The notes under the pieces: generated by a model | Told to the model about the DNA's origin: nothing | Database searches by the model: none | What the model saw: the letters and a program-made list of their open reading frames with translations, nothing else | Source of the DNA: Nitrososphaerota archaeon | GTDB lineage: Archaea; Thermoproteota; Nitrososphaeria; Nitrososphaerales; UBA183 | Reading direction: 5' to 3' | DNA length: 64,000 nt | Assembly: GCA_027886865.1 (NCBI GenBank) | Contig: JAPCJR010000003.1 | Span: forward strand, 67,300 to 131,299 | Shown here: one piece after another, positions 43,462 through 51,276 of the stretch | How the letters are laid out: each line of letters opens with the position of its first letter | How positions within the stretch are numbered: the first letter of the stretch is position 1 | Translations under genes and position numbers: made by a program

Positions 43462-43497
43462 ATGTGCAGCGGGGACGGGTTTGGTTCTAGCCGATGA
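43462..43497 (+). other. Short upstream ORF candidate before the EMC6-like gene
   Basis: An 11-codon frame (M-C-S-G-D-G-F-G-S-S-R, stop TGA) starts about 25 bases after a TATA-like CTTATTTAGC (43429-43438). Its TGA overlaps the ATG of the next gene (ATGA). A leaderless mRNA would begin on this start codon, so it might be a translational lead-in. Confidence 0.3.
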
Positions 43498-43781
43498 CTA
43501 TCACCTACACTGATGGGATGTTCTGGCTTCGCGTCGGGCTGGGCATCTTCATGGGTGGCGTCTCCGAAGCGTTGTTCGGCACCGACTACCCCAGCGGCAT
43601 ACTGCTGGCGGTCGTCGTCTACCTTGCCTCATACTACCTCGTGAAGCGCCTCTGGGGAGCTAAGCTCAAGGAGGGCGATACTAGGAAGCTAATTACAGCG
43701 GGACTGGGCTCATACGCCCTGCTCTTCCTCTTCTTCTGGATCCTGCTCTTCACGCTTGGGCTGCATTCACTGAATCTTTAG
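43494..43781 (+). CDS. Three-helix membrane protein, EMC6-like candidate
   Basis: A 95-residue protein with three hydrophobic segments (about 10-27, 33-50, 70-90) and a charged loop (K-L-K-E-G-D-T-R-K) between the second and third. The pattern R-V-G-L-G-I-F-M-G-G-V-S-E-A-L-F-G then S-G-I-L-L-A-V-V-V-Y-L, and a final L-F-F-W-I-L-L-F-T-L, resembles the three-helix EMC6 family of membrane-protein insertase subunits, and the size matches. The resemblance is by eye. It could instead be another small archaeal membrane protein such as a stress-related DUF. It diverges from rqcH. Confidence 0.45.
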   Translation: MTITYTDGMFWLRVGLGIFMGGVSEALFGTDYPSGILLAVVVYLASYYLVKRLWGAKLKEGDTRKLITAGLGSYALLFLFFWILLFTLGLHSLNL

Positions 43782-44091
43782 GCACAGGCTTAGCCTTAGC
43801 CCACTTCGAGATCGTCTGCAGGTAGCCCCTGTCCATGTCGTCAGTGGTCTGAAGCTTAGGGATTCTCTCCGCGGCCCTGAGGATCTTCTGGGTGTCGGCC
43901 ATCTTGTCGACGTTCTTGTTCTCGATCACGTTGAGTATGCCGTTGAGCGCGAGGAGGGCTCCCCTTCCATATTCGGATGAGACGTCCGGGGCTAGGTGGT
44001 TGAGACGCACCTTCGCGTCCTCTATCTTGCCTTGGATGATCAGACCGACAATAGCCTCCACTTCTTCTCGAAGTTGACTCGTAGAAAGCAT
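43750..44091 (-). CDS. Small helical hypothetical protein
   Basis: A 113-residue, mostly helical protein (L-R-E-E-V-E-A-I-V-G-L-I-I-Q-G-K, A-L-L-A-L-N-G-I-L-N-V-I-E-N-K) that I do not recognise. ATG 44091 is supported by a GTTTAAAT element about 25 bases upstream (44116-44123), which is itself symmetrical. Its end overlaps the EMC6-like gene by 32 bases on the opposite strand. The gap to radB (44092-44236) contains only this promoter and no gene I can support. Confidence 0.68.
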   Translation of the reverse strand: MLSTSQLREEVEAIVGLIIQGKIEDAKVRLNHLAPDVSSEYGRGALLALNGILNVIENKNVDKMADTQKILRAAERIPKLQTTDDMDRGYLQTISKWAKAKPVPKDSVNAAQA

Positions 44092-44236
44092 TACGACTAT
44101 GCCTTGTCAAACGAAGTTTAAATGCTTAATCCGCGAAAAACGCGTCCGTCGGTTCCTATGACCCATTCCGGGACGTGCGGCAGCTTCCCTGCAGGTAGTT
44201 TCCTTTTGCCCGCGATAGATTCACTCGGTTCTCGGG

Positions 44237-44980
44237 CTACTCGAGGCCGCCGTCCGTTATCTTTGTGCGCACTTCGTCTCCCTTCCGGTCCGGACGTGAA
44301 GCCATCACGAAATCGCCGCTCCTTCGAAGATAGATGACCTTCTGCGCGAAGTGCCTCACGGTGTCCCCGCCTATGTCCACCTCTCTGTCGTTACCCTCCG
44401 CACCCACGGAGGCGACCCTGTTCAGCAGAACGACCGCCCTGTCGTGGAGATAGGCGTCCCTTGCGAGCCTTCCAAGGTACGCGCCCAGAGCCGTCTGCCT
44501 CTTGCCCGCCATCCTGTTCCCTCCGTACTCGAGCGTGAAGTTCTTGGTCAGGGTATCGATGATGACCATCTTGCAGCTGCTGAGCTCCTTCTCTTTCCTC
44601 AGAGTAGCGATTGCCTGGACCTGTCTGCGCGTGCTCTCGGCACGCACCGAGTAGACAACCGGCAGCACCTCGGCGGGGTCGACGCCCCGGCTCGCGCAGA
44701 TCGAGGAGAGCCTCTCCGGCCTGAACTGGCCCTCAGTGTCGATGAAGACACACGCGAAGCCTTTCGACGAGACCGAAATCGCGGACTGCATCGCGAGCTG
44801 GGTCTTGCCGGTGTTGCTCGCGCCGAAGACCTCGACCATCTCGCCAGTTCTGAAGCCTCCCTCAAGCAACCCGTCCAGCGCGGTAGAACCCGAAGAAAAA
44901 ATCACTCGTCTTTCGTCAAGTTCGAGCGCCTGCCTCATGGTCATCGCGCTCGCCCTCTTCTTTTGTGGGTGCTCCGACAT
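44237..44980 (-). CDS. radB: RadB-like recombination paralogue
   Basis: A 247-residue RecA-fold protein lacking the N-terminal HhH domain of RadA. Walker A is G-A-S-N-T-G-K-T at 53-60; V-F-I-D-T-E-G-Q-F-R-P-E-R and Walker B M-V-I-I-D-T-L-T-K are present, and a C-terminal A-S-R-P-D-R-K-G segment. RadB helps load or regulate RadA in archaea. It is the third RecA-fold gene in the window, with the RadA gene at 11.5 kb and the P-loop-less one at 1 kb. Confidence 0.88.
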   Translation of the reverse strand: MSEHPQKKRASAMTMRQALELDERRVIFSSGSTALDGLLEGGFRTGEMVEVFGASNTGKTQLAMQSAISVSSKGFACVFIDTEGQFRPERLSSICASRGVDPAEVLPVVYSVRAESTRRQVQAIATLRKEKELSSCKMVIIDTLTKNFTLEYGGNRMAGKRQTALGAYLGRLARDAYLHDRAVVLLNRVASVGAEGNDREVDIGGDTVRHFAQKVIYLRRSGDFVMASRPDRKGDEVRTKITDGGLE

Positions 44981-45134
44981 CAGGTCTCGCTAGGAGGCCT
45001 CCGCCGCGTGGATTCTGTTAAGTGTTGGCCGTCCCCGCGCGCGTCAGACCGACCTTGCAATTCCCGGCGCTACTATGTTTGTTCCCAGCCTCATAACAAA
45101 CGAGGATATCTTTTTATTCTTCAGGAAAACGAGA

Positions 45135-45398
45135 GTGGAAAGCTTTCAAGTGAACTCAACTCCGCAGCCTTCCAAAAAACCGTTGAGTGTTCTTCAGAAG
45201 TCGATCAGCAAGTCTGCCGCGATAAGACTGAAGAACGAGATCGAGTACAGGGGAAAGGTATCCAACGTCGACCCGTACATGAACGTCATTCTGACCGACG
45301 CGGAGGAATACGAAAACGGGAAGCTGTCGGCCAACTACGGCAAGGTCGTGATCCGGGGTAACAACGTCCTCTACATCAGGCTCGACGATTCTCTCTGA
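45135..45398 (+). CDS. Sm-like (LSm/SmAP) RNA-binding protein
   Basis: About 87 residues. Sm1 is I-R-L-K-N-E-I-E-Y-R-G-K-V-S-N-V-D-P-Y-M-N (first part) and Sm2 is G-K-V-V-I-R-G-N-N-V-L-Y-I-R-L, the classic G-R/K-x-x-I-R-G-x-x-I/V pattern. LSm rings bind U-rich RNA and take part in RNA processing. I chose GTG 45135, about 25 bases after GATATCTTTTTATTC (45105-45119); GTG 45150 and the listed upstream ATG 45075 are alternatives. Seven bases separate it from the SAM synthetase gene, so they form an operon. Confidence 0.88.
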   Translation: MESFQVNSTPQPSKKPLSVLQKSISKSAAIRLKNEIEYRGKVSNVDPYMNVILTDAEEYENGKLSANYGKVVIRGNNVLYIRLDDSL

Positions 45399-45405
45399 AA
45401 CGTGA

Positions 45406-46620
45406 ATGAATTTGGCTCGAACTCTGCACGTAGAGTCTCTGCGTGACTGCGTCTCCGACCTAGAGGTCGAGATAGTCGAGAGGAAGGGGATAGGACACCC
45501 CGACAGCATCATAGACGGGGCCTGCGAGGCCGTTTCCATAGCGCTCTCCGAGTATTACCTGGACAACTTCGACGCCATCCTACACCATAATGTCGACAAG
45601 GGCCTGCTCGTCGGGGGCCGGTCGAACGCCGTGTTCGGAGGAGGCAAGGTGATCGACCCGATCTACATCCTGGTCGCCGGCAGGGCCACCGACGTGGTGC
45701 CCTTCAAAGGGAAGAACGAGAAGGTGCCGGTCGAGGAGATATCCAAGAAGGCCATCGCGGACTACATCAGAGGGACGATGCGCTTCCTGGACCCCGAGAA
45801 GCACGTCCGCCTCGACACGATGATCAGGCAGGGTTCTCCGGACCTCATCTCGGTATTCCTCAGGAAGAAGCAGATGCCCGTCGCCAACGACACCTCGGTG
45901 GGCGTCGGTTTCGCGCCGCTCTCCCCGACGGAGAAGTCGGTCATGGACGTAGAGCAGCTGCTCAACTCTGCGAAGTTCAAGAAGAAGTACCCGGAGGTGG
46001 GAGAGGACGTCAAGGTTATGGGGATGCGCCGCAAGGGCAAGCTGAACATCACCGTCGCGGCGGCCATGGTCAGCGGCAAGATCCCGAACGCGTCGCACTA
46101 CGAGAGCGTCATGGGGGACGTCAGGGGCCAGGTCGAGGACCTCCTAGCCAAGGGCGACCTCGAGACCTCGCTCAGGCTCAACAGCGGAGACGACCCGAAG
46201 AGGGGCAGCTACTATCTCACGGTCACCGGGACCTCGGCAGAACAGGGCGATGACGGAAACACCGGCAGAGGCAACAGGGTGAACGGTCTGATCTCCCCGA
46301 TGAGGCAGTATTCCATGGAAGCAACGGCCGGCAAGAACCCGGTCAACCACACTGGCAAGCTCTTCAACGCCGTCGCGATCCTGGCCGCGGAGAGGATTAC
46401 GAAGGAGGTCCCGGGCGTCAGGGAGGCCTACGTGCGGATATTGAGCAGGATCGGCAGCCCGATCGACCAGCCTCAGATCGCCAGCGCGGCGGTCGTGCTC
46501 GAGAAGGGACGGTCGTTCGCGCAGGTCCAGCCCGAGGTCCAGTCCGTCCTGGACGAATCGCTAGCCGACATTAGAAAGGTCACGCAGCTGATTCTGGCCC
46601 AGAGGATAGTCCTCTTCTAG
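45406..46620 (+). CDS. mat: S-adenosylmethionine synthetase, archaeal type
   Basis: Makes SAM from methionine and ATP. The 404-residue protein matches the archaeal MAT family, which is only distantly related to bacterial MetK: V-E-I-V-E-R-K-G-I-G-H-P-D-S (about 22-35), H-H-N-V-D-K-G-L-L-V-G-G, G-G-K-V-I-D-P-I-Y-I, and Q-G-D-D-G-N-T-G-R-G-N-R-V-N-G-L-I (about 279-295). Its C-terminal coding region overlaps rio2 by 41 bases on the opposite strand. Confidence 0.96.
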   Translation: MNLARTLHVESLRDCVSDLEVEIVERKGIGHPDSIIDGACEAVSIALSEYYLDNFDAILHHNVDKGLLVGGRSNAVFGGGKVIDPIYILVAGRATDVVPFKGKNEKVPVEEISKKAIADYIRGTMRFLDPEKHVRLDTMIRQGSPDLISVFLRKKQMPVANDTSVGVGFAPLSPTEKSVMDVEQLLNSAKFKKKYPEVGEDVKVMGMRRKGKLNITVAAAMVSGKIPNASHYESVMGDVRGQVEDLLAKGDLETSLRLNSGDDPKRGSYYLTVTGTSAEQGDDGNTGRGNRVNGLISPMRQYSMEATAGKNPVNHTGKLFNAVAILAAERITKEVPGVREAYVRILSRIGSPIDQPQIASAAVVLEKGRSFAQVQPEVQSVLDESLADIRKVTQLILAQRIVLF

Positions 46621-47416
46621 CCGCCTTTGCGCCGGGTTTCCCCTGGACGTAATCCAGCGACGACTCGATGTCCGACTCGACCCCATAAGCGCGCGAGAAG
46701 AACCTTAGCACAGTCTCCACGTCGTGCCTCAACAGCTCCTTCGCGTTCGGATGGGTAGGCGGGACCCACTGGGGCCAATCTATCAGCCACGCTCTCCGCC
46801 CGTCCGTGAGGATGTTGTACTCGCTCAGGTCCCCGTTTATCATCTTGGCCTTGACGTATGCGTCCCTCACCGTCTTCAGGATCGTCTTGAGCAGGCGCTG
46901 GGGGTTGTCCAGCTCCGGCCTGTTGGTGAGTCTCACACCGGGAAGCTCTTGAAGGAGGACGGTGTGCCTGTCCCTGTCCACAGCGCGCGGCACGTTCTCG
47001 GTCATCTTCGCCAGCCTCGTGAGAGCTACGAATTCGTGCTTGGCTGCGTTGTAGTTGCTCGAGACCCAGGTGTTCGTCTCCGACTTGCCGCGCGCCCTCT
47101 TCCTCTTGACGTCCCTGAAGCTGGTTCTGCCTAGCCTGAACAGCTTGAGCGCGTACAGGTCGCTCGTCGCGGAGAGGACCTCGTAGACGTCCGACTCCTT
47201 CCCCTTGGCGATGAGCTTGCCGAGGGAGATCGCGTAGTCCAGGTCGGCGTAGTGCTTGAGCGCCAGCATGTCCATCGCGGGGGTGTAGATGATGTAGTTC
47301 TCCCCCTCGATGCCGATGAGCCGCCGCTTGTTCAGCTCATTCAGCGCATACCTTACCCGTTCGCGCGGCTGCCCGCTCGTCCTTACTATGGCGTCGAAGT
47401 TGGTGGTCCTGCCCAC
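46580..47416 (-). CDS. rio2: RIO2 atypical serine/threonine kinase
   Basis: Ribosome-biogenesis kinase acting on the small subunit. The N-terminal winged helix (Y-A-L-N-E-L-N-K-R-R-L-I-G) leads into the RIO core: P-loop L-I-A-K-G-K-E-S-D-V-Y, Lys in Y-A-L-K-L-F-R-L-G-R-T-S-F-R, catalytic I-N-G-D-L-S-E-Y-N-I-L and metal-binding L-I-D-W-P-Q-W. I list GTG 47416, but winged-helix sequence continues upstream in frame (L-R-G-L-E-K-C-T-I) to about 47506, where only a CTG offers a start; the true N-terminus may lie there. It is 48 bases downstream of the ECF gene when measured from 47506. Confidence 0.9.
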   Translation of the reverse strand: MGRTTNFDAIVRTSGQPRERVRYALNELNKRRLIGIEGENYIIYTPAMDMLALKHYADLDYAISLGKLIAKGKESDVYEVLSATSDLYALKLFRLGRTSFRDVKRKRARGKSETNTWVSSNYNAAKHEFVALTRLAKMTENVPRAVDRDRHTVLLQELPGVRLTNRPELDNPQRLLKTILKTVRDAYVKAKMINGDLSEYNILTDGRRAWLIDWPQWVPPTHPNAKELLRHDVETVLRFFSRAYGVESDIESSLDYVQGKPGAKAARRGLSSGPESAA

Positions 47417-47553
47417 GATGGTGCACTTCTCGAGCCCCCTGAGGGCGCTCCACTCTTCGTCCTTCAGGAGCTTGATCTGGGCGGCGGCTACGTCGACGGT
47501 CGACAGGTGGGATCTTCCTTGTGGTGCTCCGGCTGTCTAGCTTCTTGAAGGTT

Positions 47554-48147
47554 TCATCTGAAGCCGAGTCTCCTGAACGCGGGGCGCGCGGCGTAGATGA
47601 TGGCGATCGCTATCGGGATGTACGCCAGGTCGACCATCGTGAAGACGTCGCCGAACGCCGCGGCGAATCCTGCGTCGAGGCTCTCCGGGCTTCCGTACTG
47701 AAACAGGCCGTAGGTGTAGAACAATCCGTCAGATATGTAGAACGCTAATGTCTCGAATACCGTCGCGATGACCATCGCTGCCACGAGCCAGCGGGTCCCC
47801 TTCTTCGCAGCCCATGCGACGATGAGCGTCTCCGGCCCCCTCGCCCAGACGATCCCGAACGGGTAGATTGGCGACCCGCCGCCCCGGAAGGCTACGTTGT
47901 AGGCCTCGCCGATGAAACCTCCCATGGCCGTGGCCGAGAACGCAGTCCACCTGTCCGAGAGCGCGCTCAGAGCCAGGTAGATGGCCGGAGCCCATGTGAG
48001 CTCGTAGAGCGGTGGCGGCAATGGGATCGAGAGTATCGTACTGACCGCGATGAGCGCGGCGAAGACGGCGATGAGCGCCAGCCTGACGGAGGCCGCTACT
48101 CCGACCGCACTGATCAGGCCGCCCTTCTTCTCTTCCGCGGGAATCAC
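47554..48147 (-). CDS. ECF S-component-like vitamin transporter, predicted thiamine-related
   Basis: A 197-residue membrane protein with about six hydrophobic segments. It opens with A-L-I-A-V-F-A-A-L-I-A-V-S-T-I-L, has the P-L-P-P-P-L-Y-E loop, and ends with a basic tail, consistent with the ECF S-component group. The start is GTG at 48147. The gene is divergent from a ThiR-type regulator, sharing with it a symmetrical TATA box and a 25-bp dyad. By the guilt-by-association logic used for such repressors, I predict transport of thiamine or a precursor such as HMP. The Ecf A/T subunits are not in the window. Confidence 0.6.
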   Translation of the reverse strand: MIPAEEKKGGLISAVGVAASVRLALIAVFAALIAVSTILSIPLPPPLYELTWAPAIYLALSALSDRWTAFSATAMGGFIGEAYNVAFRGGGSPIYPFGIVWARGPETLIVAWAAKKGTRWLVAAMVIATVFETLAFYISDGLFYTYGLFQYGSPESLDAGFAAAFGDVFTMVDLAYIPIAIAIIYAARPAFRRLGFR

Positions 48148-48169
48148 GGAGGACGGCTCCTACGTCGTG

Positions 48170-48197
48170 CTTATAAGTAACTTGACAAGTCACTTAT
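48170..48197. promoter_or_regulatory. Bidirectional promoter with overlapping 25-bp dyad, likely ThiR operator
   Basis: The palindromic box CTTATAAG (48170-48177) lies 26-27 bases from both divergent starts (GTG 48147 and GTG 48201), so one TATA box can serve both directions. From 48173 to 48197, ATAAGTAACTTG-A-CAAGTCACTTAT is an imperfect palindrome with only two mismatched arm pairs. Its left arm overlaps the TATA box, so a repressor bound here would block both genes. Confidence 0.65.
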
Positions 48198-48200
48198 GAC

Positions 48201-49118
48201 GTGCACCCTCCGTGCGAGATGATGGTGGACTCCTTTCTCCCTGCCATGCGTGAGTCGGTCGCGAGAAAGCTCAACGAGGAAGGATACTCCCAAGGGAAGA
48301 TAGCGACACTCCTGGGAGTCACCCAGGCCTCAGTGAGCCTCTATCTCAGGCCGGAGGGTAGGTCTGGCGCGCTTCTCGGCCGTCTGGGGATATCCGAGGA
48401 GCAGGGCTCGCTCTATACGTCGCTGCTCGCAGAGGACCTGAAGAAGAGCCCAGTCTACGCGGTCAATACGCTCTACTCCCTCTGGTCGGACGCGCTCGGG
48501 AGAGGCGCTCTCTGTGGTGCGCACCGAGGCGAGTATCCGGCGCTCGCCCAATGCGAGATGTGCGTGGTCAAATTCGGGCCGCAGACGGAGCCCGACGGGG
48601 ACGCTATCGAGCAGGTCGCTGCCGCTGTGAAGATGCTCGAGGCATCCTCGGCGTTCGTGCGAGTGATGCCCGAGGTATCCGTCAACATAGCTTATGCGCC
48701 GGTCGGCGCCAAGTCGCCCCAGGACGTCGTGGCCGTCCCTGGCAGGATCGTGAAGGTGAAGGGCATGCCCCGCTCTTTCATGAGGCCCGAGTACGGTGCC
48801 TCGACGCACGTGGCGAACGTGTTGCTCGCGGTGGTCTCCGGCAGTGGTGCAAAGCGGGCCGCGATGAACGTCAGGTACGACGCGAAGATGGGCTCCGTGA
48901 TCCGAAGGATGAAGCTCGCCACTCTGAGCGTCAGGGGAGGCCCTCAGATGGTGGAGAGCCTCAGGACGTCAATGGCGGGCCTCGCGAGGCAGCTCGACGC
49001 GCTCGTGGACCCTGGCGGCCCAGGGACCGAACCGGGCCTCTATCTTTTCGCAGAGAGCGCGACCGCCGTGGCCGCGCTGGGGCTGAAGGTGGCGAGGGCG
49101 TACGCCGTCGCGCGCTAG
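48201..49118 (+). CDS. thiR: ThiR-type transcriptional regulator: HTH plus ThiN domain
   Basis: A 305-residue regulator. Residues about 12-52 form an HTH (V-A-R-K-L-N-E-E-G-Y-S-Q-G-K, L-L-G-V-T-Q-A-S-V-S-L-Y-L). A C-x2-H ... C-x2-C cluster follows (C105, H108, C118, C121). The C-terminal ThiN-like domain (about 140-300) has P-E-V-S-V-N-I-A-Y-A, D-V-V-A-V-P-G-R-I-V and G-A-S-T-H-V-A-N-V-L-L, then N-V-R-Y-D. In archaeal ThiR regulators this domain senses thiamine phosphate. The GTG at 48201 suits a leaderless mRNA. It is divergent from an ECF S-component gene. The final 4 bases overlap pyrG on the other strand. Confidence 0.82.
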   Translation: MHPPCEMMVDSFLPAMRESVARKLNEEGYSQGKIATLLGVTQASVSLYLRPEGRSGALLGRLGISEEQGSLYTSLLAEDLKKSPVYAVNTLYSLWSDALGRGALCGAHRGEYPALAQCEMCVVKFGPQTEPDGDAIEQVAAAVKMLEASSAFVRVMPEVSVNIAYAPVGAKSPQDVVAVPGRIVKVKGMPRSFMRPEYGASTHVANVLLAVVSGSGAKRAAMNVRYDAKMGSVIRRMKLATLSVRGGPQMVESLRTSMAGLARQLDALVDPGGPGTEPGLYLFAESATAVAALGLKVARAYAVAR

Positions 49119-50806
49119 GCCGTGACCCTGACTTTCTTCTCATTCCTTGCGTCCGAAGCGGCAGCCTTCATGAATGCCGTGAAGATCGGCTCGGGGGCTT
49201 CAGGCCTGCTCACATACTCGGGATGGAACTGGGTCCCCATGTAGAATGGATGCCCCGGAATCTCGAGGACCTCAGCCCGCCGGCCGCCGTCGCTGAACGC
49301 AGAGAAGCGCATCCCCGCCTGCTCGAAGCGGTCCATGTACAGCTGGTTGAGCTCGTACCGGTGCCTGTGTCTTCCCCGGATCGTCTGCCTGCCGTAGACG
49401 TCGAAAGCCGCGCTCGGTTTGAGGACAGAGATGTCGTGGCCGCCCAGCCTCATCGTGCCGCCGAGCTCCGAGACGTCCTTCTGCTCGGGTAGGAGGTCGA
49501 TGACCGGATACTGAGTCTGCGGGTTGATTTCGGTGGAGTTAGCATCCTTCAGGCCTAGAACGTTGCGCGCGAAAGAGACGATAGAGAGCTGGAACCCGAA
49601 ACAAAGACCGAGCAGTGGTATTCCCTTCTCTCTGGCGTAGTTGGCAGCCCTGATCTTTCCCTCGGTCCCGCGGGTGCCGTATCCTTGAGGAAGTACTATC
49701 CCGTTCACTGAATCAAGGACCCGCAACCTAGACTGCTCACCCTCGAAGTCTTCCGACTCGATCCAGCGTATCTCCACGCCCGTGCCGTTCGCCGCTGCAG
49801 AGTGGTGCAGTGCGTGGTTCACGCTCACATAGCTGTCCATCAGGGTGACGTATTTGCCCACCAATCCGATGGTCACGGTGTCGTGGAAGCGAGAGAACCT
49901 GGATGCAACGCTGTCCCAAGCCGCGAGATTCGTCTTCCCGGCCCTTATCCGCAGGTGGTTCTTCACGGGCTTCAGTATCCCCTCTTTGTAAAGAGCCTCC
50001 GGGACCTGGTAGATGCTGTCGACATCGGGGTTCGAGATGACGCTGTCCATCGGGACGCTGGTGAAGAGTGCGATCTTCTCGCGCGCGTCCTTCGGAAGCG
50101 TCTTGTTTCCCCTGACGATCACGAGGTCGGGTTGTATCCCTATGCGGCGCAGTTCCTGGACGCTGTGTTGGGTGGGCTTCGTCTTCATCTCCCCGACGGA
50201 GTCTATCTGCGGCGCTAGGGTGACGTGGATAAAAAAAGTGCTAGCGAGTCCCTCCTCAAGCCTCATCTGCCTGAAGGCCTCTATGAACGGCTGGCTCTCG
50301 ATGTCGCCGACCGTCCCGCCGCACTCGATGACAACGACGTCGGCACCGCTCTTCCTAGCGAGGTCCCTGATCCTCCTCTTGATCTCGTCGGTGACGTGGG
50401 GGATTATCTGGACGCACTTACCGAGGTATCTCCCCTTGCGCTCGTCCTCGATGACCTTCCTGTAGACCTGGCCCGTGGTGATGTTATTGTCCCGGCTGAG
50501 GTCCTCGTTGAGGAACCTCTCGTAGTTCCCGATGTCCATGTCCGTCTCGCCGCCGTCGTCAGTGACGAACACTTCACCATGGGCGATCGGGTTCATCGTC
50601 CCCGCGTCGAAGTTGAGGTACGGGTCGACCTTCACACAGGTCACCTTCAAAGACGAGAGCTGGAGCAACTTGGCCAAGGAGGACGTTGTGATCCCCTTGC
50701 CGAGCCCGGACATCACCCCTCCCGTCACGAATACGTACTTGGGACGGTGGGACGGCACTCGGGGTCGAGTATCGACCGTTCTGCCGTCTCTTCGGGTGCT
50801 AGTCAT
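49115..50806 (-). CDS. pyrG: CTP synthase
   Basis: Converts UTP to CTP with glutamine. The 563-residue protein has the synthetase domain (F-V-T-G-G-V-M-S-G-L-G-K-G about 26-38, V-D-P-Y-L-N-F-D-A-G-T-M-N-P, H-G-E-V-F-V-T-D-D-G-G-E-T-D) and a glutaminase domain with L-P-Q-G-Y-G-T-R-G-T-E-G-K-I and the nucleophile loop L-G-L-C-F-G-F-Q-L. The usual C-L-G-M-Q is C-F-G-F-Q here. Catalytic H-P-E is visible in F-H-P-E-Y. An AT-rich element (AGTATTTTAG, about 50872-50881) is about 66 bases before the ATG. Confidence 0.95.
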   Translation of the reverse strand: MTSTRRDGRTVDTRPRVPSHRPKYVFVTGGVMSGLGKGITTSSLAKLLQLSSLKVTCVKVDPYLNFDAGTMNPIAHGEVFVTDDGGETDMDIGNYERFLNEDLSRDNNITTGQVYRKVIEDERKGRYLGKCVQIIPHVTDEIKRRIRDLARKSGADVVVIECGGTVGDIESQPFIEAFRQMRLEEGLASTFFIHVTLAPQIDSVGEMKTKPTQHSVQELRRIGIQPDLVIVRGNKTLPKDAREKIALFTSVPMDSVISNPDVDSIYQVPEALYKEGILKPVKNHLRIRAGKTNLAAWDSVASRFSRFHDTVTIGLVGKYVTLMDSYVSVNHALHHSAAANGTGVEIRWIESEDFEGEQSRLRVLDSVNGIVLPQGYGTRGTEGKIRAANYAREKGIPLLGLCFGFQLSIVSFARNVLGLKDANSTEINPQTQYPVIDLLPEQKDVSELGGTMRLGGHDISVLKPSAAFDVYGRQTIRGRHRHRYELNQLYMDRFEQAGMRFSAFSDGGRRAEVLEIPGHPFYMGTQFHPEYVSRPEAPEPIFTAFMKAAASDARNEKKVRVTA

Positions 50807-51015
50807 CTCTAGAATACCCCAAACCTCCGAACAAGCTCGATGAAGGCAAGGTGGAGGGATGGAAGAAGTAGTATTTTAGCGTGAATGTCTCATTACGCCC
50901 CAAGACGGGTTCGTCCCGACAGTGGCGCTGAGCGCGCGGCGCAGCTGGCGCTGAGCCGTCAAGCCGGTCGAGAACGATGCCTCATGACGGGGTCGGCGTG
51001 TGCCGGGCGCGGTGT
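50807..51015. other. Intergenic region with 11-bp direct repeat, no gene seen
   Basis: It lies between the pyrG start and the end of the small zinc-motif gene on the minus strand. It holds a GC-rich hairpin (CGGG-TTCGT-CCCG near 50906-50918) and an 11-bp direct repeat TGGCGCTGAGC at 50923-50933 and 50946-50956. I see no tRNA, ORF or CRISPR-like array here. Confidence 0.4.
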
Positions 51016-51159
51016 CTACTTTCTACCGAATCTTCGGCGGCTGCCTGCGACCTGGACGCAGACCGGGCACTCAAACTGGCCTGGAGCTGTCTCGTTCATC
51101 CTAATCTTGTGGGTATTGCACAAAGTCCATACCGCAACTGGTTCTTCTCTTACTGACAC
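51016..51159 (-). CDS. Small zinc-binding-motif protein (47 residues)
   Basis: A short frame with a GTG start at 51159 and TAG at 51016-51018. The protein has C14-N-T-H17 and, 13 residues later, C31-P-V-C34, a CxxH ... CxxC zinc-ribbon pattern, and ends with a basic S-R-R-R-F-G-R-K tail, suggesting ribosome or nucleic-acid contact. A TATA-like CCATAAAGCC lies at 51180-51189, about 25 bases upstream, supporting leaderless expression. I do not recognise the family. It lies between pyrG and the next small protein, near tfb. Confidence 0.62.
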   Translation of the reverse strand: MSVREEPVAVWTLCNTHKIRMNETAPGQFECPVCVQVAGSRRRFGRK

Positions 51160-51276
51160 GATACTTCGATAACGGGGATGGCTTTATGGCTTTGCACTCA
51201 AATCCGTCCCAGGCTAGACGCTCCTTGTCGTCTGGCACCTTCTTTTATAGCCGGCCGTTGGCGCGGACCACTTAGT

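Noticed and set aside
44122..44337. Rightward frame of 71 residues opposite radB end
   Set aside because: It is mostly antisense to radB and shows no conserved pattern.
50895..50925. Possible T-arm-like stem (CGGG-TTCGT-CCCG)
   Set aside because: The loop is 5 bases, not 7, and no matching D, anticodon or acceptor stem is nearby, so not a tRNA.
50885..51172. Rightward frame of 95 residues
   Set aside because: It is antisense to the better supported small zinc-motif gene and has no family-like pattern.
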